64,000 nt of DNA from Paracoccus homiensis. GTDB taxonomy: Bacteria > Pseudomonadota > Alphaproteobacteria > Rhodobacterales > Rhodobacteraceae. A model generated the notes under the pieces. It saw only the letters and a list, made by a program, of their open reading frames with translations. It had not been told where the DNA came from and did no database searches. Made by a program: the position numbers and the translations under genes. Position 1 is the stretch's first letter. The number at the start of each line of letters is the position of its first letter. Of the stretch, positions 46,543-55,719 are shown in pieces. The stretch spans positions 124,001-188,000 of the forward strand of contig NZ_FOHO01000002.1 in NCBI RefSeq assembly GCF_900111675.1, given 5' to 3'.

Positions 46543-47736
46543 CTAGCCAAGCCGATCCTGCCGCGGAAGCAACACGGTCAGAACCCCCAGGATCGGCAGG
46601 GCCGAGCAGATCAGAAACACCGTCGCAATCCCTTTTGCATCGGCCAGAATGCCCAACGCCGCCGCCGAAATTCCACCCATTCCGAAGGAAAAGCCAAAGA
46701 ACAGCCCCGCGACCATGCCGGTGCGCCCCGGCAGAAGTTCTTGGGCGAAGACGACGATGGCCGGAAAGGCCGAGGCCAGGATCAACCCGATCACGACCGC
46801 CAGAACCCCGGTCGCGAACAGGCCGACATGCGGCAGGATCAGGCTGAAGGGCAGAACGCCAAGGATCGAGAACCAGATCACCCGCAAGGGGCCGACCTTG
46901 TCACCCAGCACGCCGCCCAGCATCACGCCCCCGGCCATGCCCGCCAGAAACAGGAACAGCATCAATTGCGATCCCTGTGCGGTCAGGCCGAATTTCTCGA
47001 TGGTGAAAAAGGTGAAATAGCTGTTCATCGAGGCGGTGTAGATATTCTTGGTGAAGGTCAGCACCGCCAGCACCACGATCGAACGGATCACGACCGCACG
47101 CGGCAATCGCAGCGTCGTGTCGCGCTGCACCGCCGTGGCACGCCGCCGCCCTTCGGCCCAGTTGCCAACCTGATACAGCATCGCCACACCCAGCGCCGCG
47201 GCGACCGCGAACCACGCCACCGCGGGCCGACCCAACGGCACGACGATGAACGCCGCCAGCAGCGGCCCCATCGACTGACCGAAATTCCCGCCAAGCTGGA
47301 ACAGCGACTGCGCGGTTCCGAACCGCCCGCCCGAGGCCAGCCGCGCCACGCGCGAGCTTTCGGGATGAAACACCGCCGAGCCGATGCCGATCATCATCGC
47401 CCCGGCCAGCAGCATCGGATAGCTGTGCGCGAATGCCAGCAGCAACACCCCGCAGAAGGTGGATCCCATGCCGAAGGGCAGGGATCGCGGCTGTGGATGG
47501 CGGTCGGTCACCGTGCCGATCACCGGCTGCAACAGCGAGGCGGTCACCTGAAAGGCCAGCGTCATGACCCCGATCTGCGTATAGCTCAGCGAAAATTCCT
47601 GCCGCAGCAGCGGATAGATCGCAGCCAGCATCGACTGCATCACATCGTTGACCATGTGGCACAGGCTGATCGCGACCAGCACGGTCCATGCCGTGCCCAT
47701 GCCGCGTTGCATATTCACATCCGGTTGCGCGCTCAT
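46543..47736 (-). CDS. MFS transporter, fosmidomycin-resistance-like (Fsr)
   Basis: This 397-aa inner-membrane protein has twelve predicted helices and the Fsr-type pattern: SLCHMVNDVMQSMLAAIYPLL at the N-terminus and QPVIGTVTDRHPQPRSLPFG (loop 2-3 MFS motif A-like). Such proteins export fosmidomycin and similar compounds. The substrate here is unknown. It is divergent from a HutC-type regulator over an AT-rich gap and lies directly upstream of the GT90 fusion gene. Confidence 0.88.
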   Translation of the reverse strand: MSAQPDVNMQRGMGTAWTVLVAISLCHMVNDVMQSMLAAIYPLLRQEFSLSYTQIGVMTLAFQVTASLLQPVIGTVTDRHPQPRSLPFGMGSTFCGVLLLAFAHSYPMLLAGAMMIGIGSAVFHPESSRVARLASGGRFGTAQSLFQLGGNFGQSMGPLLAAFIVVPLGRPAVAWFAVAAALGVAMLYQVGNWAEGRRRATAVQRDTTLRLPRAVVIRSIVVLAVLTFTKNIYTASMNSYFTFFTIEKFGLTAQGSQLMLFLFLAGMAGGVMLGGVLGDKVGPLRVIWFSILGVLPFSLILPHVGLFATGVLAVVIGLILASAFPAIVVFAQELLPGRTGMVAGLFFGFSFGMGGISAAALGILADAKGIATVFLICSALPILGVLTVLLPRQDRLG

Positions 47737-47938
47737 CCCTGCCTCCTGTCGGTTTCAGGAAACTAGCCGCCGGAAAAGGGCTTTCACAATACGCAAACTC
47801 CGCAACCCCCGGATTAGCCAAGAAGAAAAATAACACCCATAAGGAAATATATGCGCTTATGAATGCCTTTTTGGACAGGTTCTCAAGCTCGGCTCATTCC
47901 GTATGACTCGTTTAGTATTGATTAACAGGTTTAACGAG

Positions 47939-48691
47939 ATGGCAAAGCTTCCTGATTCACTTGCGAGGTCCCTGCACCCTCCCGGCCAGGCCAACAGCAC
48001 CCGACGCATGAATACCTGGCAATCGGTGCGGGCCGATGTGATGGAACGGATCAGGGCGCGCGAATGGCTTCCGGGTGAATTGATCCCGACCGAGCAAGAG
48101 CTTGCCGTCGAACTGGGCTGTGCCCGTGCGACCGTGAACCGCGCCCTGCGCGAACTTGCCGACAGCGGCATCGTCGAGCGCCGCCGCAAGGTCGGCACCC
48201 GCGTTGCGGCCACCCCCTCGCGCCGGGCGACGCTGGAAATGCCGCTGATGCGGCACGAAATCGAGGCCACCGGCGCGACCTATGGCTATCGCATGACCAG
48301 CTATGAAATCACGATGCCGACCCAGTTGGCGCAACGCGCATTGCAACTGGAACATGGCAAGCAGGCGATCCTGATCAAGACACAGTTCCTTGCCGATGGC
48401 CGCCCACATTGCTGCGAGGCCGTCTGGCTGAATGCCGAGGCGCTTCCCGATTTGCAGCGCAAGGACCTGGAGTCGCTGCCCCCGCAGGAATGGCTGGCGC
48501 GCAACCTGCCGCTGACCCGTGGCAAGTTCACCATCCTTGCGCAGGGCGCATCGGGTGATTGCGCGACCAATCTGGAGGTCCCCGAGGGCACGCCGGTCCT
48601 GACGATCGAACGGCTGAACTGGACCGACGCGACGCCGATTTCCTATGCGCGCCAGTTCTATCGCCCTGAACACAGGCTTGTGTCGGAATAG
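47939..48691 (+). CDS. GntR/HutC family regulator with UTRA domain
   Basis: This ~250-aa protein has a GntR winged helix (WQSVRADVMERIRAREWLPG, then CARATVNRALRELADSGIVE) and a UTRA ligand-binding domain from about residue 95. HutC-type members often control amino-acid or sugar catabolism. I choose the start at 47939 (MAKLPDSLARSL); an ATG 12 codons upstream has no ribosome site. It is divergent from the MFS gene and convergent to the TRAP permease gene, either of which may be its target. Confidence 0.85.
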   Translation: MAKLPDSLARSLHPPGQANSTRRMNTWQSVRADVMERIRAREWLPGELIPTEQELAVELGCARATVNRALRELADSGIVERRRKVGTRVAATPSRRATLEMPLMRHEIEATGATYGYRMTSYEITMPTQLAQRALQLEHGKQAILIKTQFLADGRPHCCEAVWLNAEALPDLQRKDLESLPPQEWLARNLPLTRGKFTILAQGASGDCATNLEVPEGTPVLTIERLNWTDATPISYARQFYRPEHRLVSE

Positions 48692-48705
48692 ACGGCCCGG
48701 ATGGT

Positions 48706-50013
48706 CTAACGGGCCATCAGGCCGGGCAGCCACAGCGACACCGCCGGAAACAGGATCAGCACCAGCAAAACCAGCAGATCGACCATCAGGAACCGCGCCA
48801 CACCGGCAAAGATGCGGTCCATGCCGATATTTCGGGTCACGCTGCCGATCACGAAGACATTCAGACCGACCGGCGGCGTGATCAGCGCGATTTCCAGCAG
48901 CTTGACCACCAGAACGCCGAACCAGATCAGATCCAGCCCATAGGCCTGTGTCAGGGGCAGCATGATCGGCACGGTCAGGACCAGAATGCCCAAAGGCTCG
49001 ATCACCATGCCCATCAGCAGATAGACGATCGCGGCGATGGCCAGCACGGTCAGCATCGGCAGCCCGGCCGATCGTGCCGCATCCGCCAGAACCTGCCCCA
49101 CGCCGGTCAGGTCCAGAAAGCCCATGAAGATCCTGGCCGCCGCGATCAGCGCCAGCACCGACAGGCTTTGGACCGCGCTTTGGCGCAGCACCTGCCACAG
49201 ATTTTCGACATTCAGCCGCCCCTGCAGAAGACCGATCACCAGCGTGACCAGAACGCACAGGGCGGCGGCCATTCCCGGCGTCGCCCAGCCCGAGGCGATG
49301 CCCCCGACGATGATCGCCAGCAGGATGACCGGCGGCCACAGCGCCATCGACGCCTCGCGGCGGCTGGCCCTTGTGTCGCTGGCGGCGGGGGCGACACCGC
49401 GATCCTCGGCGACCCACCAGATGACCACACCGACCATCCCAGCCAGCGACAGCAGGCCCGGCAGGATGCCCGCGATGAACAGATGCCCGACGGATGTATC
49501 GCTGAGCAGACCGAAAATGATGAACAGAACCGACGGCGGGATCAGCGATCCCAATGTCCCGCCGACCGCCACGGCCGAGGTCGCAAGACGCGCGTCATAG
49601 CTCTGCTTCAGCATCTCGGGGACGCAGATCCGCCCCATGGTCGAGGCGCAGGCGACCGAGGACCCCGAAATGGCCGCGAACCCGCCGCAGCCCATGATCG
49701 CGGCGATCGCCATGCCGCCGGGTACGCGCTGCAGCCAGACGGCAGCGGCGTCATAGATGCGCGTGCTGATGCCCGCATAGAAGGCCAGATTTCCCAGCAG
49801 CAGGAACAGGACGACCATCGCCACCGCATCGACATGCAGCACCTGCTGCAACATCGCCAGCATCGCCTGCCCGCTTTCCCACGGCCCTGCCCCCAGCGCG
49901 AATTCCGCCGCCAACACGCCAAGCGCCGCGACCGCGCCCGTGGCCAATGCCACCGGGACCCGCGCCAGAAGCAGGACGATCAGGATCGCAAGGCCAAGCC
50001 AGCCGATCAGCAT
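48706..50013 (-). CDS. TRAP transporter large permease (DctM), orphan
   Basis: This 435-aa protein has about twelve helices and the DctM signatures (SGSSVACASTMGRICVPEML, GGTLGSLIPPSVLFIIFGLL, LITPPVGLNVFVIGSVTRNI). DctM is the substrate-translocating subunit of TRAP transporters, which also need a DctQ subunit and a DctP binding protein. Neither gene is adjacent: the next gene upstream is a divergent L,D-transpeptidase. A 14-codon ORF with a strong ribosome site lies in the dctQ position. Partners must be elsewhere or the cluster is decayed. Confidence 0.88.
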   Translation of the reverse strand: MLIGWLGLAILIVLLLARVPVALATGAVAALGVLAAEFALGAGPWESGQAMLAMLQQVLHVDAVAMVVLFLLLGNLAFYAGISTRIYDAAAVWLQRVPGGMAIAAIMGCGGFAAISGSSVACASTMGRICVPEMLKQSYDARLATSAVAVGGTLGSLIPPSVLFIIFGLLSDTSVGHLFIAGILPGLLSLAGMVGVVIWWVAEDRGVAPAASDTRASRREASMALWPPVILLAIIVGGIASGWATPGMAAALCVLVTLVIGLLQGRLNVENLWQVLRQSAVQSLSVLALIAAARIFMGFLDLTGVGQVLADAARSAGLPMLTVLAIAAIVYLLMGMVIEPLGILVLTVPIMLPLTQAYGLDLIWFGVLVVKLLEIALITPPVGLNVFVIGSVTRNIGMDRIFAGVARFLMVDLLVLLVLILFPAVSLWLPGLMAR

Positions 50014-50053
50014 GCGGGCCGCGCAGCACGGGCGGGGACAGGCTGTGACGACC

Positions 50054-50098
50054 TCACGTCATTGCCTCGTCGGTCGATCCCGATGGCCGTTGACCCAT
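50054..50098 (-). other. 14-codon ORF with strong ribosome site before dctM
   Basis: On the minus strand, AAGGAGGGGCAG is followed directly by an ATG and 14 codons (MGQRPSGSTDEAMT) before a TGA 40 bp ahead of dctM. It may be a leader peptide or a remnant of the missing dctQ. It has no known homologue that I can name. Confidence 0.35.
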
Positions 50099-50239
50099 CT
50101 GCCCCTCCTTCGCTGCACACCGGGATAGCAGGCCACCCGAAAGGCCACAACGCGCGATTGACCGAAAAGTGACAGGCAGGATATCTGGCGCTTCGCCGTC
50201 AGAAAGTGGATTCTGCCGGTGCAACAGACGGAGACTTTC

Positions 50240-51658
50240 ATGACGGCCTTCCCATACCGGATCGCACTGGCGACGCTTCTTGCCACGACGGGGCTGCAGG
50301 CGGGCATGGGGCATGCCGAAACGACCTTCAGCGCCGATCAGATCGACGCCGCGACCTATGCCGGCGGTGATCTGCCCTCGGGTCGGTCGGCGATCACGGC
50401 AAAGGTTCAGGTGCTTCTGGACCGGTCCGGGATCTCGCCCGGCGTGGTCGACGGCTTCAGCGGCGGCATGAGCCAAAGCGCGATCATGGCCTTCGAACGC
50501 CGCGCCGGCCTGCCGATGGATGGCCGCATGGACCCGACCGTCTGGCAATTGCTGCAACCCTATGCGGCGGCCCCGGTAACGATGGCCTATACCATCACGC
50601 CCGAGGACGCGCAGGGGCTGGTCGATGCGATCCCGTCCGATTACGCCGAAAAGGCCGCGATGAGTTCGCAGGGCTTTACCAGCATTCTGGAAAAGCTGGG
50701 GGAACGGTTTCACATGGACGACAAGTTCATCACCTTCCTCAATCCCGGTGCGACGATCCAGCCCGGCACGACGATCCGCGTGACGACACCGACGAAACCG
50801 ATCAAGACCAAGGTCAGCCGCATCATAATCGACAAGGCCACGCGCCGCGTCGCCGCCTATGACGCGATGGGCGACATGATCGTGGACTATCCCGCCACGG
50901 TCGGATCGAACGATACGCCCTCGCCCTCGGGGACGCACAAGGTCGTCACCACGGCCATCAACCCGAACTATACCTACAATCCCGACAAGAATTTCCGTCA
51001 GGGCGAAAACAACAAGCCGCTGGTGATCCCGCCCGGCCCGAACGGTCCCGTCGGCAGCGTCTGGATCGACCTGTCGCAGCCGACCTATGGCATTCACGGA
51101 ACCCCGACGCCCTCGCGGCTGTTTCACAGTCAGTCGCATGGATGCGTGCGCCTGACCAATTGGGACGCAGAGGAATTGGCACATATGGTCATCCCCGGCA
51201 CCACCACGGTCGAGTTTCTGGAACCCGGCGTGACCATCGCCGATGTGACGCGCCCCGCGACACCTGCCCTGCCCGAGGTCGCAAGCTCGGCCGCCAGCGT
51301 CGCGATTTCGGCGCGTGCGCCGATCGCGCGCCCGGTTCGCGACGCCGCAACGACGACGGCCACCCTGCCCCCAGCCACTTTGCCCCCGTCCAGCACTGCG
51401 CCGCTTTCCCTGCCGCAGGCGGCAACGCAGGCGGTCCAGGCCATCATTCCTGCCGCCGCAAGCCAGTCGCCCCTGCCGGGTGGCGGCCAGATCTTCGAGG
51501 ACACGACGGAAGAAAACGCGCTGCCGCTGCCCGATGCGATGCCCCTGCCTGAAACGCTGCCCGAAGCATTGCCGCAATCCACGGCGGATCCGCTGAGCGA
51601 TGCATTGTCGGGTGCGTTGCCGGATGCGACGGTCGTGGCACCGTCGCCGCAACCGTGA
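50240..51658 (+). CDS. L,D-transpeptidase (YkuD domain)
   Basis: This 472-aa periplasmic enzyme forms 3-3 peptidoglycan cross-links or attaches proteins. The ATG at 50240 follows a GGAG site, with a signal peptide ending in GMGHA. Next come a peptidoglycan-binding domain (VDGFSGGMSQSAIMAFERRA, ~residues 50-110), a LysM-like segment (LNPGATIQPGTTIRV) and the YkuD domain with YGIHGTPTPSRL and SHGCVRLTN (catalytic Cys about residue 302). A ~130-residue Ala/Pro/Thr-rich tail follows, presumably a flexible spacer. Its stop overlaps the next start (GTGA). Confidence 0.93.
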   Translation: MTAFPYRIALATLLATTGLQAGMGHAETTFSADQIDAATYAGGDLPSGRSAITAKVQVLLDRSGISPGVVDGFSGGMSQSAIMAFERRAGLPMDGRMDPTVWQLLQPYAAAPVTMAYTITPEDAQGLVDAIPSDYAEKAAMSSQGFTSILEKLGERFHMDDKFITFLNPGATIQPGTTIRVTTPTKPIKTKVSRIIIDKATRRVAAYDAMGDMIVDYPATVGSNDTPSPSGTHKVVTTAINPNYTYNPDKNFRQGENNKPLVIPPGPNGPVGSVWIDLSQPTYGIHGTPTPSRLFHSQSHGCVRLTNWDAEELAHMVIPGTTTVEFLEPGVTIADVTRPATPALPEVASSAASVAISARAPIARPVRDAATTTATLPPATLPPSSTAPLSLPQAATQAVQAIIPAAASQSPLPGGGQIFEDTTEENALPLPDAMPLPETLPEALPQSTADPLSDALSGALPDATVVAPSPQP

Positions 51659-52359
51659 ACGCGGCGCGACGCCTTGCAACATTGGTCGTGGCGATCACCG
51701 CCATGACCCCGGCGCAGTCGGACATCCGACCACCCGAACGCCCCGAACCGCCTGCGACCGCACAGGACCCCATCGCCCCCACCACCGAAACGGATCAGGA
51801 TTTCGCAGCCTGTCGCCTTGCCCTGTCCCTGCTGGGCGCATCCTTTCGTGAACTTGATCCCGTCAGCGACCCGGACGACCCCGAATGCGGAATCGCCCGC
51901 CCTTTGCAGATCACCGAGATCCTGCCCGGCCTGCAGCTTGACGGGGCGCCTGTCCTGCGCTGCGACACCGCCCGCAGCCTTGCCCTTTGGGCGCATCACG
52001 CATTGCGACCCTCGGCGGCCGCGCTGCCCGGTGCCCCGCGCCTGACCGGGCTGCGCGTGGGTCCGGGTTACAGCTGCCGCGCCCGCGTCGGCACCGGCGC
52101 CACGCGGCCCAGGATTTCGCAACATGCCTTGGGCAATGCCGTCGATATCACCGGCTTCACCTTTGATGGCCGCGAACCGATCGCGGTTCAGCCGCGACAG
52201 GACAGCGGCAACCTGGACGAGGCGTTTCAACGCAGCGCCCGTGCCACGGCCTGCCTGTTCTTCAGCACGGTTCTTGGTCCCGGCAGCAATGACGCACATG
52301 ACGACCATCTGCATCTGGACGTGATGCCGCGTACAGGGGGCTGGCGGCTGTGCCAATGA
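51655..52359 (+). CDS. Extensin-like C-terminal domain protein
   Basis: This 234-aa protein starts with a GTG overlapping the previous stop (GTGA) and has a signal-like N-terminus followed by a Pro-rich spacer. The domain contains conserved cysteines (FAACRLALS, DPECGIA, VLRCDTA, GYSCRAR, WRLCQ) and two metal-ligand-like motifs, SQHALGNAVDI and HDDHLHLDV, like those in LAS-type (VanY/MepA-like) peptidases. A cell-wall peptidase role next to the L,D-transpeptidase is a reasonable inference. It is convergent to the Crp/Fnr regulator. Confidence 0.87.
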   Translation: MNAARRLATLVVAITAMTPAQSDIRPPERPEPPATAQDPIAPTTETDQDFAACRLALSLLGASFRELDPVSDPDDPECGIARPLQITEILPGLQLDGAPVLRCDTARSLALWAHHALRPSAAALPGAPRLTGLRVGPGYSCRARVGTGATRPRISQHALGNAVDITGFTFDGREPIAVQPRQDSGNLDEAFQRSARATACLFFSTVLGPGSNDAHDDHLHLDVMPRTGGWRLCQ

Positions 52360-52362
52360 AAC

Positions 52363-53094
52363 TCAGCGGCGCAGTTGCTCAAGATCCAGATAGGTCGGGT
52401 CAAAACGCGCCAACCGCACCAGCGCCGCCCAGTCCAGGATCTGCACATCCGACCCGTTCCACCGCAACGCACCGCGGTCGCGCAGATCCCGCACGGCGCG
52501 GTTCACATGGATCGGCGAATAGCCTAGGATTTCCGCCAGTTCGCGCTGCAGCAAGGGCATGCAGAACCGGTAATCGGACGCGGCCCCCACGGCGTTCAGC
52601 CGCGTGTAGATTTCACAGATCAGATGCGCCAGATGGGCACTTGACCGCAAGGATGCGGCCGCGACCAGCCACTGCCGGTGAATCGCGGCGTCGATCAGGG
52701 TCGCCATCCACAACAGGCGGGTCAGATGGGGGAAGTTTTCGGTAATCTCGGTCATTTCGGCATGGTCGATGAATTCGACCTCGGACGGCCCGACCGAGAT
52801 GACGGAATGCTCCAGCCCGGCCAGCACGAAACCGTGCAGATCGACGAAATCCCCCGGCACATGCAACGCCGTGATCACCCGATCCGTCGGACGCCCCACC
52901 AGTTGATGCGCACGCGCGGACATGCCGCGCAGCATCATGCAACTGCGCCTCGCGATCCGATCCTCGGGAACGATGACCTCGCCGGGACCGAACGAAACAC
53001 GCTGGGTCTGAACCTTCCGCAATCTGTTCAGATCGACGTCAGACAAGGTGTCACGTCGTTGAAGATACCGGATAAAATACTCGCTGATCGCCAT
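52363..53094 (-). CDS. Crp/Fnr family transcriptional regulator
   Basis: This 243-aa protein has an N-terminal cyclic-nucleotide-like beta-barrel (residues ~20-140) and a C-terminal winged HTH (PLLQRELAEILGYSPIHVNR, then AVRDLRDRGALRW). It lacks the N-terminal four-cysteine cluster of Fnr, so it is not an oxygen-sensing iron-sulfur protein. The start at 53094 is set by GGAAAGGAGGGGCAAG. Target genes are unknown; fliI lies 105 bp upstream on the same strand. Confidence 0.88.
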   Translation of the reverse strand: MAISEYFIRYLQRRDTLSDVDLNRLRKVQTQRVSFGPGEVIVPEDRIARRSCMMLRGMSARAHQLVGRPTDRVITALHVPGDFVDLHGFVLAGLEHSVISVGPSEVEFIDHAEMTEITENFPHLTRLLWMATLIDAAIHRQWLVAAASLRSSAHLAHLICEIYTRLNAVGAASDYRFCMPLLQRELAEILGYSPIHVNRAVRDLRDRGALRWNGSDVQILDWAALVRLARFDPTYLDLEQLRR

Positions 53095-53198
53095 CTTGCC
53101 CCTCCTTTCCAAGGGCTGCGGGACAGTTGCAAATAGACAAGTCCCGCGCAATGACATGCCGGGTCCGTCTAACATTCATTAAGCCGCTTGCCCTGCGA

Positions 53199-54536
53199 TC
53201 AGTTCCGCCTCGTCTGCCCGGCGGCGCGGGCCGGATGCCGCAACGCTGCCTCCAGCGCGGCAAAGCTGTCGGAGATCGCGGCCGATGACGTGGCCACGAA
53301 TTTTTCCAGTTGCGGGAACAGGCGCACGGCTTCGTCCAGCTGCGGATCGGACCCCGGTGCATACAGCCCGGCACGAATCATCAGCTCGGATTCGGCATAG
53401 GCGCCAAGCGCCGCCCGCGCCCGCCCGATCATGGTGTTTTCAGCCGGGCTTGCCGCATCGGGCAGGGATCGCGACACCGATTTGACCACATCCACCGCCG
53501 GAAAACGCCCCCGTTCGGCAATGCTGCGCTCCAGAACCACATGACCATCCAGCGTGCCGCGCAGGATGTCGGCGACGGGTTCCTCCATATCCGACCCGGC
53601 AACCAGAACGCTGAAGATCGCGGTGATATCGCCGCTGTCATCCAGCCCCGGACCGGCCCGTTCCGACAGAGCCATGATCAGATTCGAAACCGAGGGCGGA
53701 AAGCCCCGAAAGCTGGGCGGTTCACCCGCCGCCAGGGCGATTTCACGATGCGCCTCGGCAAAACGGGTGATCGAGTCGGCCAGCAACAGCACATGCTTGC
53801 CCTGATCGCGAAAATGCTCGGCCACCGCCATCGCGGCCCAGGCACAGCGACGCCGGATCAGCGGTGAACGATCCGAGGTCGCGGTCACGATGACCGCGCG
53901 CTTCATTCCTTCGGGGCCAAGCGTCTTTTCGACGAATTCGCGCAGTTCCCGTCCACGTTCGCCGATCATCGCGATGACGACGACATCGGCCTGCACCCCA
54001 CGCGCCAGATTGGACAGCAGCGTCGATTTGCCCACACCCGAGCCCGCGAAAAGGCCGATTCGCTGGCCCTGCACCAAGGGCAGCAAGGTGTCGAACACGG
54101 CAAGGCCCGTCGGCAGCCTTGCGCCCAGACGCTTGCGACGCACTGCCGGCAATGCTTCGCACCGGAAGGGACGCGGCGCTTTGCCTTGTGGCAGGGGCCT
54201 GTCATCCAGCGGCTGGCCCAACGGGTCGATGATGCGCCCGATCCACGCGTCACAGGGCGAGATGGTCGGGGCAAACATCAACTCGACCTCGGCGCCGATC
54301 GAAAGCCCTTCGGGGTTTCCCTCGGGCAGCACCTCGGCGAATCGCTGGCTGAGGCCGACAATCTCGCCCGCGACATCGCCCGATGACAGCTTGACCCGGA
54401 CGCGATCCCCGACCGAGGCCTGCGCCGTCAGCCCCGCAACCGAAATCAGCCCCGCGCGGATCGTACGCACGCGCCCGTAATAGTTGACCGGACTGACCGC
54501 CTGTATCCGTCGCGCGACCGATTCAATTTGATCCAT
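53199..54536 (-). CDS. fliI: Flagellar export ATPase FliI
   Basis: FliI is the hexameric ATPase of the flagellar type III export apparatus. The 445-aa protein has Walker A GLFAGSGVGKSTLL (about residue 160-173), Walker B VLLLADSITRFAEAHRE, and GERGRELREF. It is divergent from flgB over 98 bp containing a CtrA-like site. The neighbouring flagellar genes support FliI over a virulence T3SS ATPase. Confidence 0.94.
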   Translation of the reverse strand: MDQIESVARRIQAVSPVNYYGRVRTIRAGLISVAGLTAQASVGDRVRVKLSSGDVAGEIVGLSQRFAEVLPEGNPEGLSIGAEVELMFAPTISPCDAWIGRIIDPLGQPLDDRPLPQGKAPRPFRCEALPAVRRKRLGARLPTGLAVFDTLLPLVQGQRIGLFAGSGVGKSTLLSNLARGVQADVVVIAMIGERGRELREFVEKTLGPEGMKRAVIVTATSDRSPLIRRRCAWAAMAVAEHFRDQGKHVLLLADSITRFAEAHREIALAAGEPPSFRGFPPSVSNLIMALSERAGPGLDDSGDITAIFSVLVAGSDMEEPVADILRGTLDGHVVLERSIAERGRFPAVDVVKSVSRSLPDAASPAENTMIGRARAALGAYAESELMIRAGLYAPGSDPQLDEAVRLFPQLEKFVATSSAAISDSFAALEAALRHPARAAGQTRRN

Positions 54537-54598
54537 TTCGGCTTCCTTTCAATCGCGGGCAAATCCGCGCCTCGAAACGGTTTCTAAACCAAATGGGG

Positions 54599-54613
54599 TT
54601 AAGACCCGGTTTA
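54599..54613 (+). promoter_or_regulatory. CtrA-like box upstream of flgB
   Basis: TTAA-GACCCGG-TTTA lies 22 bp before the flgB start. CtrA binds TTAA-N7-TTAA, so this differs by one base. CtrA controls flagellar genes in many alphaproteobacteria. It is a single motif in an AT-poor gap, so the call is tentative. Confidence 0.4.
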
Positions 54614-54634
54614 TCGGAACTGAGGAGAAGCCTC

Positions 54635-55021
54635 ATGTTTGAGCGTATTGAACTGATGAATATGGCGCGGGCGATGACCGACTACGCCGCCAAAAGACAG
54701 ACGGTCGTCGCCCGCAACGTGGCGAATGCCGACACCCCGGGTTACGCCGCGCGCGATCTGGAACCATTTGAAGACAGCTATCGCAACCAGCACGCCCCAG
54801 AGCTGCGCCGCACACGCACAGGCCATATCGACGCCACCGTCTGGACCGCGGATGAGCGCCGCGAATTCAGCGTCGATGGCCCGGCATCGCCGAATGGCAA
54901 CAATGTCTCGCTGGAAGAAGAAATGCTGCGGGCGGCCGAAACCAAGAAGCAGCATGAACTGTCCCTGGGCATCTATCGATCGGCATTGGATCTGATGCGC
55001 ACCAGTCTTGGTCGCAGCTGA
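54635..55021 (+). CDS. flgB: Flagellar basal-body rod protein FlgB
   Basis: FlgB is the proximal rod subunit. The 128-aa protein starts at 54635 after TGAGGAG and carries the rod motif VARNVANADTPGYAARDLEP near residue 25 and the coiled-coil C-terminus KQHELSLGIYRSALDLMRTS. It is the first gene of the flgB-flgC-fliE-fliQ-flgF-flgG-flgA-flgH-fliL-like operon. Confidence 0.93.
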   Translation: MFERIELMNMARAMTDYAAKRQTVVARNVANADTPGYAARDLEPFEDSYRNQHAPELRRTRTGHIDATVWTADERREFSVDGPASPNGNNVSLEEEMLRAAETKKQHELSLGIYRSALDLMRTSLGRS

Positions 55022-55032
55022 GGGGTGATGGA

Positions 55033-55425
55033 ATGAACGAACATGTCACCCCCCTTCGGCTGGCCGCATCCGGCATGCGCGCCCAAAGCGAGCGCCTGCG
55101 CCACACGGCCGAGAATATCGCCAATACCGACACGCCCGGCTATCGCCGCAAGCTTGTCAGCTTTGAAGAGGCGATCCGCTTTGGCCGCCCCACCGGCGAG
55201 GTCGAGGCTTCGCGTACCCGGCTGGACCGGTCGGAACTGCCCCAGGTCTATGATCCCTCGCATCCGATGGCGGATGAGCAGGGCTACTACCAGGGCTCGA
55301 ATGTCGATCTGATCGTCGAGATCGCGGATTCCCGCGAGGCTGGCCGCAGCTACGAGGCCAATCTGCGCGTTTTCGAACAATCCCGCCAGATGGGAAGCTC
55401 TCTTCTCGATCTGCTGCGCCGCTAA
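55033..55425 (+). CDS. flgC: Flagellar basal-body rod protein FlgC
   Basis: FlgC is a rod subunit. The 130-aa protein has the N-terminal rod motif LAASGMRAQSERLRHTAENI, then ANTDTPGYRRK, and the C-terminal YEANLRVFEQSRQMGSSLLD. It is 11 bp after flgB and 12 bp before fliE. Confidence 0.95.
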   Translation: MNEHVTPLRLAASGMRAQSERLRHTAENIANTDTPGYRRKLVSFEEAIRFGRPTGEVEASRTRLDRSELPQVYDPSHPMADEQGYYQGSNVDLIVEIADSREAGRSYEANLRVFEQSRQMGSSLLDLLRR

Positions 55426-55437
55426 AAGGATATTGCC

Positions 55438-55716
55438 ATGCTGACCCTGAACGCCGCCAACGCCTATTCCGCAGCCCGCAGCGCGGTCGCGCCCGGACAA
55501 CCCGATGCCGCCGCCAAGGTCGGCGATGCCGCCGAGGGTTTTGCCCAGGAAATGGCCCGGATCGACAGCGCCGCAACCGGCGCCATGACCGGCCAGGTCG
55601 AGACCCACCAACTGGTCCAGACCATCGCCGAAACCCAACTGGCGATGGAAACCGTGGTCGCCATCCGCGACAAGGTCGTCGAGGCCTATCAGGAAATCTT
55701 GCGGATGCCGGTCTAA
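55438..55716 (+). CDS. fliE: Flagellar hook-basal body complex protein FliE
   Basis: FliE joins the MS ring to the rod and is required for export of rod proteins. The 92-aa protein has the typical helical C-terminus TIAETQLAMETVVAIRDKVV, then EAYQEILRMPV. Length and position between flgC and fliQ fit. Confidence 0.93.
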   Translation: MLTLNAANAYSAARSAVAPGQPDAAAKVGDAAEGFAQEMARIDSAATGAMTGQVETHQLVQTIAETQLAMETVVAIRDKVVEAYQEILRMPV

Positions 55717-55719
55717 GCC

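Noticed and set aside
50219..50240. GTG start at 50219 for the L,D-transpeptidase
   Set aside because: The ATG at 50240 has a GGAG site and gives a proper signal peptide.
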